DNA from: an uncultured Gammaproteobacteria bacterium
GTDB taxonomy: Bacteria; Pseudomonadota; Gammaproteobacteria; Arenicellales; JAANXG01
Reading direction: 5' to 3'
Assembly (NCBI GenBank): GCA_947259175.1
Contig: CAMYKW010000014.1
Coordinates: 1 to 61,006, forward strand
Length of the DNA: 61,006 nucleotides
The notes below the pieces were generated by a model. That model saw only the letters and a list, made by a program, of their open reading frames with translations, was not told the DNA's origin and did not search any database. The position numbers and the translations under genes were made by a program. Below, one piece after another: positions 1 to 6,919 of this stretch (positions within the stretch are counted from its first letter, which is position 1; the number at the start of each line of letters is the position of its first letter).

Positions 1-1
1 T

Positions 2-82
2 GCTGCTTTGCTGGAAGATGAGAAAAATTTCGTCGATCATTCAAAGTCTTCGGCGTTTATTGTTGAAGAACACGAATTCTAA
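2..82 (+). CDS. C-terminal end of an unidentified cassette protein (partial)
   Basis: An open frame enters from the left edge and ends at TAA 80-82, three bases before the first attC core at 85. The 26 visible residues are acidic and end in VEEHEF. The position, with the stop just before an attC, is what a cassette gene would show, so the frame is probably real. Too little remains to name a family. Confidence 0.45.
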   Translation, partial: AALLEDEKNFVDHSKSSAFIVEEHEF

Positions 83-84
83 GT

Positions 85-188
85 GGCTAACAAAGCGCTC
101 CAGTCGGAAAAAGTCGACCCATCATGCCTCTTGCTGTCGCAAAAGCCACGCCAGCTTGCCTTTGCCGCTGAGCTAGCACGTGTTATGT
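85..188 (+). other. attC recombination site 1
   Basis: The outer cores are GGCTAAC (85-91) and GTTATGT (182-188), about 104 bp apart. The left arm continues AAAGCGCTCCAGTCGG, a sequence typical of chromosomal-integron attC sites, and the right arm contains CCGCTGAGCTAGC, partly complementary to it. The stop codon of the reversed vapC (183-185 on the minus strand) lies inside the right core, so this site directly abuts the vapBC cassette. Confidence 0.75.
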
Positions 189-584
189 GCCAGGAAACGC
201 CTGTTTCAGCTCCAAGTGGCAAACGAAAGGCAGGAAGTCTTTATCGGTGAAAAGAAGCGGAAACTTTTGCTCGATACAAAATGTTGCAATTAATGTATCG
301 ACGGTCTTTCGAATGGTAAGGCCCTTGCTACGAAGGAAGCGATAATGCTCAGCGGCTTTTACCGCACGATTAGTGCCGATGATTTCAAATATGTGGAGCT
401 CCAGTAGAAGCGATTTAGCGGTTTTGAAATCCGCGTCGGATCTAAATCCCTGCAGGACCTCGGTAAGAATCAGATCTCCTATACCGACTGGTTCTACGCC
501 AAGGACCCCGTCGAGAAAATCGGTATGGGGATTGTTATTACCGCTGAAGTATTCAATCCATACGCTAGAATCGACCAGGATCAC
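183..584 (-). CDS. vapC: VapC-type PIN-domain ribonuclease toxin
   Basis: This 133-residue protein has the PIN-domain pattern of acidic residues: Asp5 in VDSSVW, Glu42 in LTEVLQG, Asp96 in TVDTLIA, and Asp114/Asp116 in LFTDKDF. Together these bind the metal used to cut RNA. It starts with GTG at 582-584, which shares one base with the TAG stop of the upstream antitoxin gene (TAGTG), so the two are translationally coupled. Length and motifs are complete, so the toxin is probably active. The pair runs opposite to the other cassettes and must use its own promoter. Its likely role is stabilising the array by addiction; which RNA it cleaves cannot be told from the sequence. Confidence 0.9.
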   Translation of the reverse strand: MILVDSSVWIEYFSGNNNPHTDFLDGVLGVEPVGIGDLILTEVLQGFRSDADFKTAKSLLLELHIFEIIGTNRAVKAAEHYRFLRSKGLTIRKTVDTLIATFCIEQKFPLLFTDKDFLPFVCHLELKQAFPGT

Positions 585-775
585 TAATCGGTTCTCATTT
601 CGTGCAGGTCACCCTGCCACCGCAGCTTCCCGCGGAACCCTCGAATTCGTTGTTGCTTTTTAAGCCGTATCAGGGTGCGGAGTCCCAGTTCCACGGCTTC
701 TCGCTTCGTTTTTGCGCCGGTCGCATTTATGGCGTCTCTCATGAGCTTGTCGTCAATTACGATGTTCGTTCTCAT
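584..775 (-). CDS. vapB: VapB-type antitoxin
   Basis: This is a 63-residue protein immediately upstream of vapC. The N-terminal half (MRTNIVIDDKLMRDAI and the following ALELGLR-like helix) fits a ribbon-helix-helix DNA-binding fold. The basic and aromatic C-terminal tail (RGFRGKLRWQGD) is the part that in this family wraps around the toxin. Size, order (antitoxin first) and the one-base overlap are those of type II vapBC operons. It should repress its own promoter through the palindrome at 787-816 and neutralise VapC. Confidence 0.85.
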   Translation of the reverse strand: MRTNIVIDDKLMRDAINATGAKTKREAVELGLRTLIRLKKQQRIRGFRGKLRWQGDLHEMRTD

Positions 776-786
776 TGCAATCGTCT

Positions 787-816
787 ATGTGTATAATATA
801 CTAACAGTATACACAT
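787..816 (-). promoter_or_regulatory. palindromic operator of vapBC
   Basis: Perfect 9-bp inverted arms ATGTGTATA (787-795) and TATACACAT (808-816) are separated by 12 bases. They sit 12 bp upstream of the vapB start, in AT-rich sequence that would also hold the promoter. This is the expected place and form for VapB/VapBC autoregulation. The binding protein is inferred. Confidence 0.65.
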
Positions 817-841
817 AATCTTACCCGGTACAAGTGGCACC

Positions 842-944
842 GTATAACAATGCGTTGCATGCGGACGCGCCTAACTGTCACTCGCCTTACTTGCGCAGCG
901 CTCTTGCCAGCTATACGGTGCGCCGGTGAACGCAGTCGTTAGGC
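842..944 (+). other. attC recombination site 2
   Basis: The site begins GTATAACAATGCGTTGCATG and ends AACGCAGTCGTTAGGC. TAACAATGCGTTGCA and GCGGACGC are typical attC left-arm sequences, and GTTAGGC (938-944) is a consensus right core. It separates the reversed vapBC cassette from the RelE/HigA cassette. The length is about 103 bp. Confidence 0.85.
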
Positions 945-962
945 GGAAGTGGAAGAACGTAA

Positions 963-1208
963 ATGCCAGAGATAAATCGGTTCTTAGGGATTGTAATTGC
1001 CATGTATTACAATGACCTCGTTCGGCTCTTTGGTCCCTTTGGGCTAAGACAGATCAAGGGATTTAACGACGAGGCGCTGCGGGGAGAGTGGCGAGGACAC
1101 TGCTTTTCAAGGCTCAGCCGCCAGTATCGAGTGATATATCGAATTGAGCGGGAACGAGTGCTTGTAGAGGTGGTAAGTGTGACAGCGCATGATTACCGTA
1201 CGAAGTGA
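963..1208 (+). CDS. RelE/HigB-type toxin with a DUF4160-like N-terminus
   Basis: The 81-residue product has two parts. The first 17-18 residues (MPEINRFLGIVIAMYYND) match the start of DUF4160 proteins. From about residue 20 it follows the RelE/StbE mRNA-interferase pattern: LRQIKGFND, ALRGEWRGH, RLSRQYRVIYR, then a beta strand and VTAHDYR at the end. The RelE part seems complete for a small ribosome-dependent RNase. The downstream HTH gene begins one base after the stop codon, which is the usual toxin-then-antitoxin arrangement of this subgroup. The chimeric start probably arose by recombination and supplies the start codon; it could alter toxin activity. Confidence 0.8.
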   Translation: MPEINRFLGIVIAMYYNDLVRLFGPFGLRQIKGFNDEALRGEWRGHCFSRLSRQYRVIYRIERERVLVEVVSVTAHDYRTK

Positions 1209-1209
1209 T

Positions 1210-1470
1210 ATGAGCGAATATCGAAAAGCTAGGAAAAGGGTGGAGGAATCGATTGGTGAATCGGTACGTATTCTCCGCGAGTTACAAGAACTTAACCAGA
1301 ATGAGCTGTCGGAGATGACCGGAATCCCGCAATCTACAATCTCGGCAATTGAACGGGATCGCATTCGATTGGGCCTAGAAAGGGCTAAGGTGCTTGCTCG
1401 CGCGCTGCGATGCTATCCGGCGGTTTTGGTATTTCCCGGCTGGGATGTGGAGCGTGAGTCGGCCGCCTGA
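1210..1470 (+). CDS. HigA-like XRE-family antitoxin
   Basis: The 86-residue protein carries a Cro/C1-type helix-turn-helix: ELNQNELSEMTGIPQSTISAIERDR-type helices at about residues 33-60. A conserved tail (AKVLARALRCYPAVLVFPGWD) follows. The ATG at 1210, one base after the toxin stop, is preferred over the in-frame ATG at 1189 inside the toxin gene because family members start MxEYRKAR. It should bind the RelE-type toxin and repress the operon. Its TGA stop lies inside the first core of the next attC. Confidence 0.85.
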   Translation: MSEYRKARKRVEESIGESVRILRELQELNQNELSEMTGIPQSTISAIERDRIRLGLERAKVLARALRCYPAVLVFPGWDVERESAA

Positions 1471-1530
1471 CAATCACTTGTAGACCAACGCCGCATTAGC
1501 GTGCGGCGCGGCTGAAGCGAGACGTTAGGC
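1465..1530 (+). other. attC recombination site 3
   Basis: This is a compact 66-bp site. Cores are GCCTGAC (1465-1471) and GTTAGGC (1524-1530), with CCGCATTAGCGTGCGG in the middle forming the hairpin tip (CCGCA/TGCGG). It overlaps the stop codon of the HTH antitoxin. Length and sequence resemble attC sites of mobile integrons. Confidence 0.9.
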
Positions 1531-1541
1531 CTGCTAAAATC

Positions 1542-1898
1542 ATGAGCGAATTCGTGGAATACCTCAACGAAGTGTTCGGGCGCTTTGGCCCAATCCATTC
1601 AAGGCGCATGTTTGGTGGCTATGGTGTGTATTACAATGATTTGATGTTTGCTCTCGTTGCCGACGATGTTCTTTATCTGAAAGCGGACTCGGAATCGTCG
1701 GAGTTGTTCGAAAAGCTCGGATTGAGCCCTTTCGAATACTTTAAAAACGGTAAGAAAATGAAAATGTCCTATTTCACTGCACCGGAGGAGATATTCGACG
1801 ATTTCGATGAAGCCAGAATTTGGGCGACTCGTGCGTATGAAGCGGCTTTGCGGTCGAAAAAACGCAAAAGAAGACTACATAGAGAAAATGACCCGAAG

Positions 1899-1904
<6 letters not shown>
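1542..1904 (+). CDS. TfoX N-terminal domain protein
   Basis: This is a 120-residue protein with the TfoX/Sxy N-terminal fold. The signature RRMFGGYGVYYNDLMFALVA lies at about residues 21-40, then DDVLYLKAD, FEYFKNGKKMKMSYFTAPEEIFDD and a long C-terminal helix rich in Lys/Arg. Stand-alone TfoX-N proteins are common integron cassettes. The domain is part of the competence regulator Sxy, but the function of the isolated domain is unknown. The gene begins 11 bases after one attC and ends inside the next, so it is a single-gene cassette. A second, different TfoX-N protein is at 4164-4493. Confidence 0.85.
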
Positions 1905-2512
<608 letters not shown>

Positions 2513-2545
2513 GGTTGTATAGCAAAACGCGATTCCTATTTCGAA

Positions 2546-2586
2546 AAGGTGAATTCGAATGTGGAATTATCATACTGATTCACCTT
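2546..2586 (+). promoter_or_regulatory. hairpin in the cold-shock gene leader
   Basis: A perfect 9-bp inverted repeat, AAGGTGAAT (2546-2554) and ATTCACCTT (2578-2586), is separated by 23 bases. It ends a few bases before the ribosome-binding site (GAGGAA, about 2593-2598) of the cold-shock gene. cspA-type mRNAs are known to be controlled by temperature-sensitive leader structure; that this hairpin does the same is inference. Confidence 0.45.
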
Positions 2587-2605
2587 CGAGATTGAGGAAT
2601 TGAAA

Positions 2606-2812
2606 ATGAGTAAAGGTACTGTTAAATGGTTCGATGCTGCTAAAGGTTATGGTTTCATCACACCCGACGACGGAGGAAAAGATCTCTTCGTTCATCATTC
2701 AGAAATTAAGAGCGGCGGCGATTACGCGACACTTAATGATGGTCAGAAAGTTGAATTTGAAGTCGGCCAAGGCCAGAAAGGCCCATGCGCAACTAACGTT
2801 GTGCCTGTTTAA
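2606..2812 (+). CDS. CspA-family cold-shock protein
   Basis: The 68-residue protein is a single cold-shock (S1-like OB-fold) domain. It has [20 protein letters not shown], with RNP1 as KGYGFIT at about residues 13-19, and DLFVHHS as RNP2 at about 27-33. It binds single-stranded RNA and DNA and acts as an RNA chaperone. ATG at 2606 is chosen because GAGGAA sits 8 bases upstream; an in-frame TTG at 2600 is less likely. It follows the last attC directly and may itself be a cassette that lost its own attC. Other homologues elsewhere in the genome are likely. Confidence 0.92.
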   Translation: MSKGTVKWFDAAKGYGFITPDDGGKDLFVHHSEIKSGGDYATLNDGQKVEFEVGQGQKGPCATNVVPV

Positions 2813-2840
2813 ATGCAGCGCAATTAATAGGAACATGCAG

Positions 2841-2866
2841 GCGGCGCGGCGTTACCGCCGCGCCGC
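2841..2866 (+). terminator. strong GC hairpin after the cold-shock gene
   Basis: A perfect 11-bp stem (2841-2851 with 2856-2866) closes a TTAC loop, 28 bases after the cold-shock stop. There is no T-tract, so it may be a weak or Rho-assisted terminator, an mRNA-stabilising structure, or the tip of a decayed attC. Confidence 0.4.
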
Positions 2867-2932
2867 TGATGCGGAGCGTTGTGCAGCCAACAAAGGATTG
2901 TTGCGTGAAGCGCAACGCGTAATATTTTGTGG

Positions 2933-3185
2933 ATGATCAAGTCGTTCAAGCACAAGGGATTTCGGCGATTTTGCGAGACAGAGAGCACGGCTGGTGTCCA
3001 ACCAGAGCATAGAAAACGGCTTCGACTACGGTTAGCTGCTTAGGATACCGCAGCATACATTGACGATCTGGAAGTCCTTGGATTTCGACTTAATCCGCTC
3101 AAAGGCGATCGCAAGGAGCTTTAGACTATTTCAGTGAGCGGTAGTTGGCGCATCATTTTTTGGATGCACGGTGGCCAATATGACC
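2933..3185 (+). pseudogene. higB-like toxin pseudogene (two in-frame stops)
   Basis: The frame from ATG 2933 reads as a HigB/plasmid-maintenance killer toxin: MIKSFKHKGFRRFCET, AGVQPEHRKRLRLRLAA, then DTAAYIDDLEVLGFRLNPLKG, DRKEL, TISVSGSWRIIF. It is broken by TAG at 3041-3043 (codon 37, usually Leu) and TAG at 3122-3124 (codon 64, where the family has Trp). After about codon 82 the similarity stops and no HigA-like antitoxin follows. It is therefore a dead toxin-antitoxin remnant, consistent with a decaying accessory region. Confidence 0.75.
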
Positions 3186-3315
3186 ACGGAGTTGCTGGCC
3201 ATCCTGTTGGCATGGAACGCGTCACCCGCCCAATTCTAATTCTGAACATCAGAACGTGAACTACAGATTCTCCGCATAAGGGTTAGTTCGGTTCTCAGTG
3301 CAACAAAGCGGCTAA

Positions 3316-3486
3316 TTGGATACCCTCACGAGCATGGTTTCGGCTCGGATGCTTTATCATCGTCTCGGTTTGGTAGAAATTGCGCCGCACAACGCGGCTC
3401 ACCTGCCGGGCACCCGTTTCTATGCACTCAAGCTGACCGCTTGTGAACACGGAACCAAGCCGGAGCCGTTTAGTGATTCGGTTTAG
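3316..3486 (+). pseudogene. GNAT acetyltransferase C-terminal remnant
   Basis: An open stretch begins right after a TAA (3313-3315) and reads LDTLTSMVSARMLYHRLG, then LVEIAPHNAAHLPGTRFYALKL. This is the last quarter of the GNAT N-acetyltransferase domain (LDT..SM..A..LY..LGF.EI motif, then the final beta strand). The N-terminal acetyl-CoA-binding part is missing upstream. A peptide from ATG 3334 could be made, but it would not be an enzyme. Confidence 0.65.
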
Positions 3487-3540
3487 CTTGGATAGTGTGC
3501 GCCAGTCAACTATTGATGAATTTCATATAGGATCCGAGCT

Positions 3541-4089
3541 ATGAAAGAAGCATTAGTAATTATTGATGTTCAAAATGACTACTTCGCGGGAGGTTCAATG
3601 GAGTTGGTCGGCATAGATGAAGCAGCATCGAATTGTGCAAAATTATTGGGTGATTTCCGATCCAGAGGTATTCCGCTTTTTCATATTCAACATGTTGCCG
3701 CCCGCGAAGGCGCGACGTTCTTTCTACCAGACACCGCGGGCTGTGAAATTCACGAAAGTGTGAAGCCGAAGATCGAAGAAACAGTTATGGTTAAACATTT
3801 CCCCAATGCCTTTCGTGCAACAGACTTGCAAGAGATGTTGAGTAAAGCAGGTGTTGAAGAAGTAGTCATCTGCGGAGCTATGACCCATATGTGAGTTGAT
3901 ACGACGGCTCGCGCCGCATTTGACTATGGATACACGTGTCGAGTCATTTCCGATGCATGCGCGACTAGAGACTTGGAATTTGACGGACAACTGGTGAAAG
4001 CACCGGAGGTCCAAGCCGCTTTTATGGCTGCGCTGAGCGCGCCGTTCGCGCAGATTTCGACAACAGACAAGTTTCTGCGACGTCCGTAG
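3541..4089 (+). pseudogene. isochorismatase-family cysteine hydrolase with TGA at the catalytic Cys codon
   Basis: Residues 1-117 are a normal isochorismatase-fold N-terminus: LVIIDVQNDYF with catalytic Asp9, Lys85 in VMVKHFPNAF, and CGAMTHM just before the stop. TGA at 3892-3894 (codon 118) stands exactly where the family has its nucleophilic Cys (GAMTHMC-V-D-T-T). The frame then stays open for 64 more codons to TAG 4087-4089 and still reads as family sequence (VDTTARAAFDYGY, VISDACATRDLEF, AFMAALSAPFAQI). The full length would be 182 residues, normal for the family. Either a single base change killed the enzyme (TGC/TGT to TGA), or UGA is read as selenocysteine. Nearby dead genes favour the first; the clean downstream frame keeps the second open. 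Confidence 0.8.
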
Positions 4090-4163
4090 GGGGGTCGCCA
4101 GAGGAATACGCGGACGAGCATATCCCTGAGCGATGGCTTGGACAGTTTTGAAAGGTAGTTACG

Positions 4164-4493
4164 ATGGGCTTTGATAGGAGTTTGGCGCAAAGGGTGCGCG
4201 AGGTGCTAGCGGAAGATAGCGTCGTCGACGAAAAGAAGATGTTTGGTGGTATCGCGTTTATGGTGTCGGGCAATATGTGTTGCGGTGTGATCGAAAACAA
4301 CCTGATGGGTCGTGTGGGGGCGGAGCAGTATGAGAACGCGTTGAAAGCGCCTCATACGCGAAAAATGGACTTTGCCGGCAAACCGTTGAGAGGTTTTATT
4401 TACGTCGGCGAGCGGGGTATTGCATCGGATGAAGAATTAAGAACCTGGATCAGTCGTTGCGAGAAATTCGTTAAAACGTTGCCTCCAAAGTGA
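4164..4493 (+). CDS. TfoX N-terminal domain protein
   Basis: The 109-residue protein begins with an amphipathic helix (RSLAQRVREVLAED), then KKMFGGIAFMVSGNMCCGVIENNLMGRVG, a RKMDFAGKPLRGFIYVG strand pair and a C-terminal helix. This is the TfoX_N pattern in the short form often annotated as a stand-alone TfoX/Sxy protein. The biochemical role is unknown; in Sxy the domain works with CRP at competence promoters. It is distinct from the cassette copy at 1542-1904, and no attC flanks it. AAAGG lies upstream of the ATG. Confidence 0.85.
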   Translation: MGFDRSLAQRVREVLAEDSVVDEKKMFGGIAFMVSGNMCCGVIENNLMGRVGAEQYENALKAPHTRKMDFAGKPLRGFIYVGERGIASDEELRTWISRCEKFVKTLPPK

Positions 4494-4781
4494 CAGACCG
4501 TTTAGCCGCACATCCCCGGACACGTGTGCCAATTGCAGTTACTCCCAGGTCCAATGCTGCCGCCTGCGCGCGCCCGTCCCGAATTCCGTGTGAATTTTCC
4601 ATGCTGCGTCGGTTAATAGCCTTTTCCCCGAGTGTTGGTTCCGAAGGAACCGGCTGTAATGATCAATTCACCCAAAGGGGTGAGGCAATTTGCTTTGTGA
4701 TGTGCTAATCATATGATGCGGCCGACACTGGGGCCGATGGAACTTGATGAGCGAGGGCGAGTCACACAAGGAGAAGATGGC

Positions 4782-5051
4782 ATGGAGAAAAGAAATGAGA
4801 TTGTTCGCGATGAATTGTCCATGGAAATTACAAGGCAAGGCCAAAAGTTGAGACTCATAGCGACACACACAGAGGATGATCAATGGCAGCTGTCGGTGGA
4901 GAACGAACGTGGCGTCAACACGACTTGGTTCGATTACTTTCTTACTCCCCAATCCGCGTTTGATGCCGGAATGAAAGCGATCGAGGAGGAGGGTGTAGCA
5001 GCGTTCACGGATGTAAAAGGTTTTGAGTACTTGCTTGAAGAGAATGGATAG
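4782..5051 (+). CDS. hypothetical protein
   Basis: The 89-residue soluble, acidic protein is not assigned to a family. ATG 4782 is chosen because AAGGAG (4769-4774) sits 7 bases upstream. Upstream in-frame codons lack such a site. The sequence alternates strands and helices (LSMEITRQGQKLRLIATHTED, QWQLSVENERGVNTTWFDYF, SAFDAGMKAIEEEGVAAF), suggesting a small alpha/beta fold. Neighbours are unrelated accessory genes. Confidence 0.6.
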   Translation: MEKRNEIVRDELSMEITRQGQKLRLIATHTEDDQWQLSVENERGVNTTWFDYFLTPQSAFDAGMKAIEEEGVAAFTDVKGFEYLLEENG

Positions 5052-5125
5052 CAGATCCTGCGTGGTCTATAGCGAGGCGTAGTGTGCTGATAAGCCTGTA
5101 GCGACGGGCTTTAGCGCGAAAAGCC

Positions 5126-5401
5126 ATGAACACCCATGTAAAGCAATATTTAGCGGCGCTCACCCCCCGAGCGCAGGATGCGTTTAATCACTCTCCATAC
5201 GTGATAGTGTCCTCCCATGGTTGGCCTGGGCGGTCCATGGTCGGTGACGAAGGCGCCGCCGCGGCGTGGTTGATTGCTCAACACGCGATTTGCACGCCCA
5301 ATCTTCGAAGAAGAATCCTGAAACATTTATCGAGCGCCGCCGATGTTGTGGATGTAGAAAGTTGCAGGTGTCTTGGTTTAGGTACGGAGGCGACGTCATG
5401 A
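5126..5401 (+). CDS. small protein resembling DUF6624
   Basis: The 91-residue product contains SSHGWPGRSMVGDEGAAAAW followed by LIAQHA at about residues 29-54. This resembles the GWPxxSLVGxxGAxAAWLIxQHA core of DUF6624 proteins, whose function is unknown. The sequence after about residue 68 does not look like the family, so the gene may be a truncated form. Its TGA overlaps the ATG of the next gene (ATGA, 5398-5401), suggesting translational coupling. The family call is moderate. Confidence 0.5.
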   Translation: MNTHVKQYLAALTPRAQDAFNHSPYVIVSSHGWPGRSMVGDEGAAAAWLIAQHAICTPNLRRRILKHLSSAADVVDVESCRCLGLGTEATS

Positions 5402-5769
5402 GACCTAGGTTTGAACCGGGACAGAACATTGCGATCAAGGTCCCCGCCCACGAATACGACAAAACTGTCTCATTTTATCAGGATATTTTAGGTTTGGAGC
5501 GCAAGTCCGACGACTCGGCCGATGAACGATACACGGTGGTATTTCGGTTCGGCGATAAAAATCTCTGGGTGGATCGACTATCATCGCTCAGCCAAGCGGA
5601 GATCTGGTTAGAAATCACAACGGACGATGCGGAAACAGCGGCATCATATCTGGACCAATGCGGCATTGCCCGGCGCGACGATATTGAGACGCTGCCCGAT
5701 GACTTCAGAGGTTTTTGGATATCGGGTCCCTCGAATATTATTCATCTGATGAGGGAAAAGGGTAAGTGA
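5398..5769 (+). CDS. VOC-family (glyoxalase-like) protein
   Basis: The 123-residue protein has a VOC fold with the N-terminal module IAIKVPAHEYDKTVSFYQDI-LGLE and the C-terminal module AEIWLEITTDDAETAASYLDQCGI, ending GFWISGPSNIIHLMREK. A His in VPAHEYD is present, but the usual C-terminal Glu is replaced (IIHLM), so metal binding may be altered. The ATG at 5398 overlaps the previous stop; an upstream extension of this frame lies inside that gene and is rejected. The substrate is unknown. It differs from the cassette VOC protein at 2012-2398. Confidence 0.8.
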   Translation: MRPRFEPGQNIAIKVPAHEYDKTVSFYQDILGLERKSDDSADERYTVVFRFGDKNLWVDRLSSLSQAEIWLEITTDDAETAASYLDQCGIARRDDIETLPDDFRGFWISGPSNIIHLMREKGK

Positions 5770-5859
5770 CACGCGAGCATCTATTTGCAATGGATGCAGT
5801 TCTGGTGGCCGCGTCGGGATCGGGGCACCACACGCCGACAATTGTAGGGGAGTCCGCCA

Positions 5860-6252
5860 ATGACGACCGAGTTTAATCGCCAACCTTCAAGCTGGAGGTT
5901 TAATCTCCACGATGATACCCAGGGTATCCATAGACAACTGGCGGAAGGTATCAATACCCGTATATTTGCGGGACAAAACGTCATGCTCTCGGTGGTCCGC
6001 ATAGCGCCCCACTCGAGCGGAACCGTACACAGCCATCCGGAAGAGCAATGGGGTGTGTTGCTCGAGGGAGAGTGTGTCCGCATACAGGGTGGCGAGGAGT
6101 TGGCGATGCGGCCCGGCGATTTCTGGTATACACCGGGTGGCGTGACGCATTCGGTAAGGACCGGGGAAGCGGGCGCCACGATCCTCGATATATTCAGTCC
6201 GCCGAGAAGTGAGTATCAAAGGCTGGGGCAGGGATTCGGCGCGAATACCTGA
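5860..6252 (+). CDS. cupin-domain protein
   Basis: The 130-residue single-domain cupin has motif 1 as SGTVHSHPEEQWGVLLEG (His, His, Glu metal ligands at about residues 52-57) and motif 2 as PGDFWYTPGGVTHSV (His at about residue 96). This is a metal-binding beta barrel. Such stand-alone cupins are dioxygenases, isomerases or sugar-binding sensors, and no substrate can be inferred. It lies 90 bp after the VOC gene on the same strand; a GGGGAG just before the start serves as ribosome-binding site. Confidence 0.85.
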   Translation: MTTEFNRQPSSWRFNLHDDTQGIHRQLAEGINTRIFAGQNVMLSVVRIAPHSSGTVHSHPEEQWGVLLEGECVRIQGGEELAMRPGDFWYTPGGVTHSVRTGEAGATILDIFSPPRSEYQRLGQGFGANT

Positions 6253-6369
6253 TCCTGGATACACTAACGTTCACTTGTTGCGCACGCAGTTGTACTAACA
6301 TTTCTGCGCAGCTTGGTTTACGTGGCGATAACAACGATTCAGACTATTTCAAAGGCAAGGAGAAAATAG

Positions 6370-6657
6370 ATGGCAAACGAAGGGTATCACGAACCCATCA
6401 GTGAACTTTCAGACGAAACCCGCGATATGCATCGCGCTATCGTTTCTCTCATGGAGGAGTTGGAGGCGGTTGATTGGTACAACCAAAGGGTTGATGCATG
6501 CAGCGACGAAGACCTCAAGGCAATTCTGGCCCATAACCGGGATGAAGAGAAGGAGCACGCCGCCATGGTTCTTGAGTGGATACGCCGCAGAGACCCCAGC
6601 TTCGATAAGGAGCTGAAAGATTACCTTTTCACAGATAAACCCATCGCTCATAAATAG
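6370..6657 (+). CDS. EncFtn-type encapsulated ferritin-like protein (no encapsulin nearby)
   Basis: The 95-residue protein matches the two-helix encapsulated ferritin family: YHEPISELSDETRDMHRAIV, SLMEELEAVDWYNQRVDAC, AILAHNRDEEKEHAAMVLEW, then YLFTDKPIAH. The likely ferroxidase ligands Glu30, Glu60 and His63 correspond to Glu32, Glu62 and His65 of the Rhodospirillum rubrum protein. The family forms ring-shaped decamers that oxidise Fe(II) inside encapsulin shells. Two things are odd. The protein ends at IAHK with no C-terminal encapsulin-targeting tail, and no encapsulin gene is in the window although it normally follows directly. It may act without a shell or use a distant one. Confidence 0.88.
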   Translation: MANEGYHEPISELSDETRDMHRAIVSLMEELEAVDWYNQRVDACSDEDLKAILAHNRDEEKEHAAMVLEWIRRRDPSFDKELKDYLFTDKPIAHK

Positions 6658-6919
6658 ACCGGCCAGGTACACCGTCTGCAGGTTGCTTTGAATTTGCGTG
6701 GATTAGCGGGGTTGTCGCGCCGCCGTCGTGCGATAACAGACATACGAAGCGGAGAGCGAACCACACCGATAATAGTAGAGGACTGAGCAATAATGAGGAA
6801 AAAGGGGACGTTTTTGACTATTATTGAGGTGTCTAATGGAATTACATTTACGGGCTCGTGCTCAGGGTGATTAGGTAGTACGTACGACATCGCGATACAG
6901 GCGACCCCGCGGCCGGCAT

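Noticed and set aside
3905-3946. SECIS element after the TGA
   Set aside because: Two short hairpins (CGGC/GCCG with a TCGC loop, and TGACT/AGTCA) can form, but spacing and loop sequence do not clearly fit the bacterial consensus, so no SECIS is annotated.
2513-6900. Further attC sites after the cold-shock gene
   Set aside because: Only isolated GTTAG-like strings were seen, without a paired left core at a suitable distance.
6658-6919. Encapsulin gene after EncFtn
   Set aside because: The interval is only 262 bp and no HK97-fold fragment can be read in any frame.
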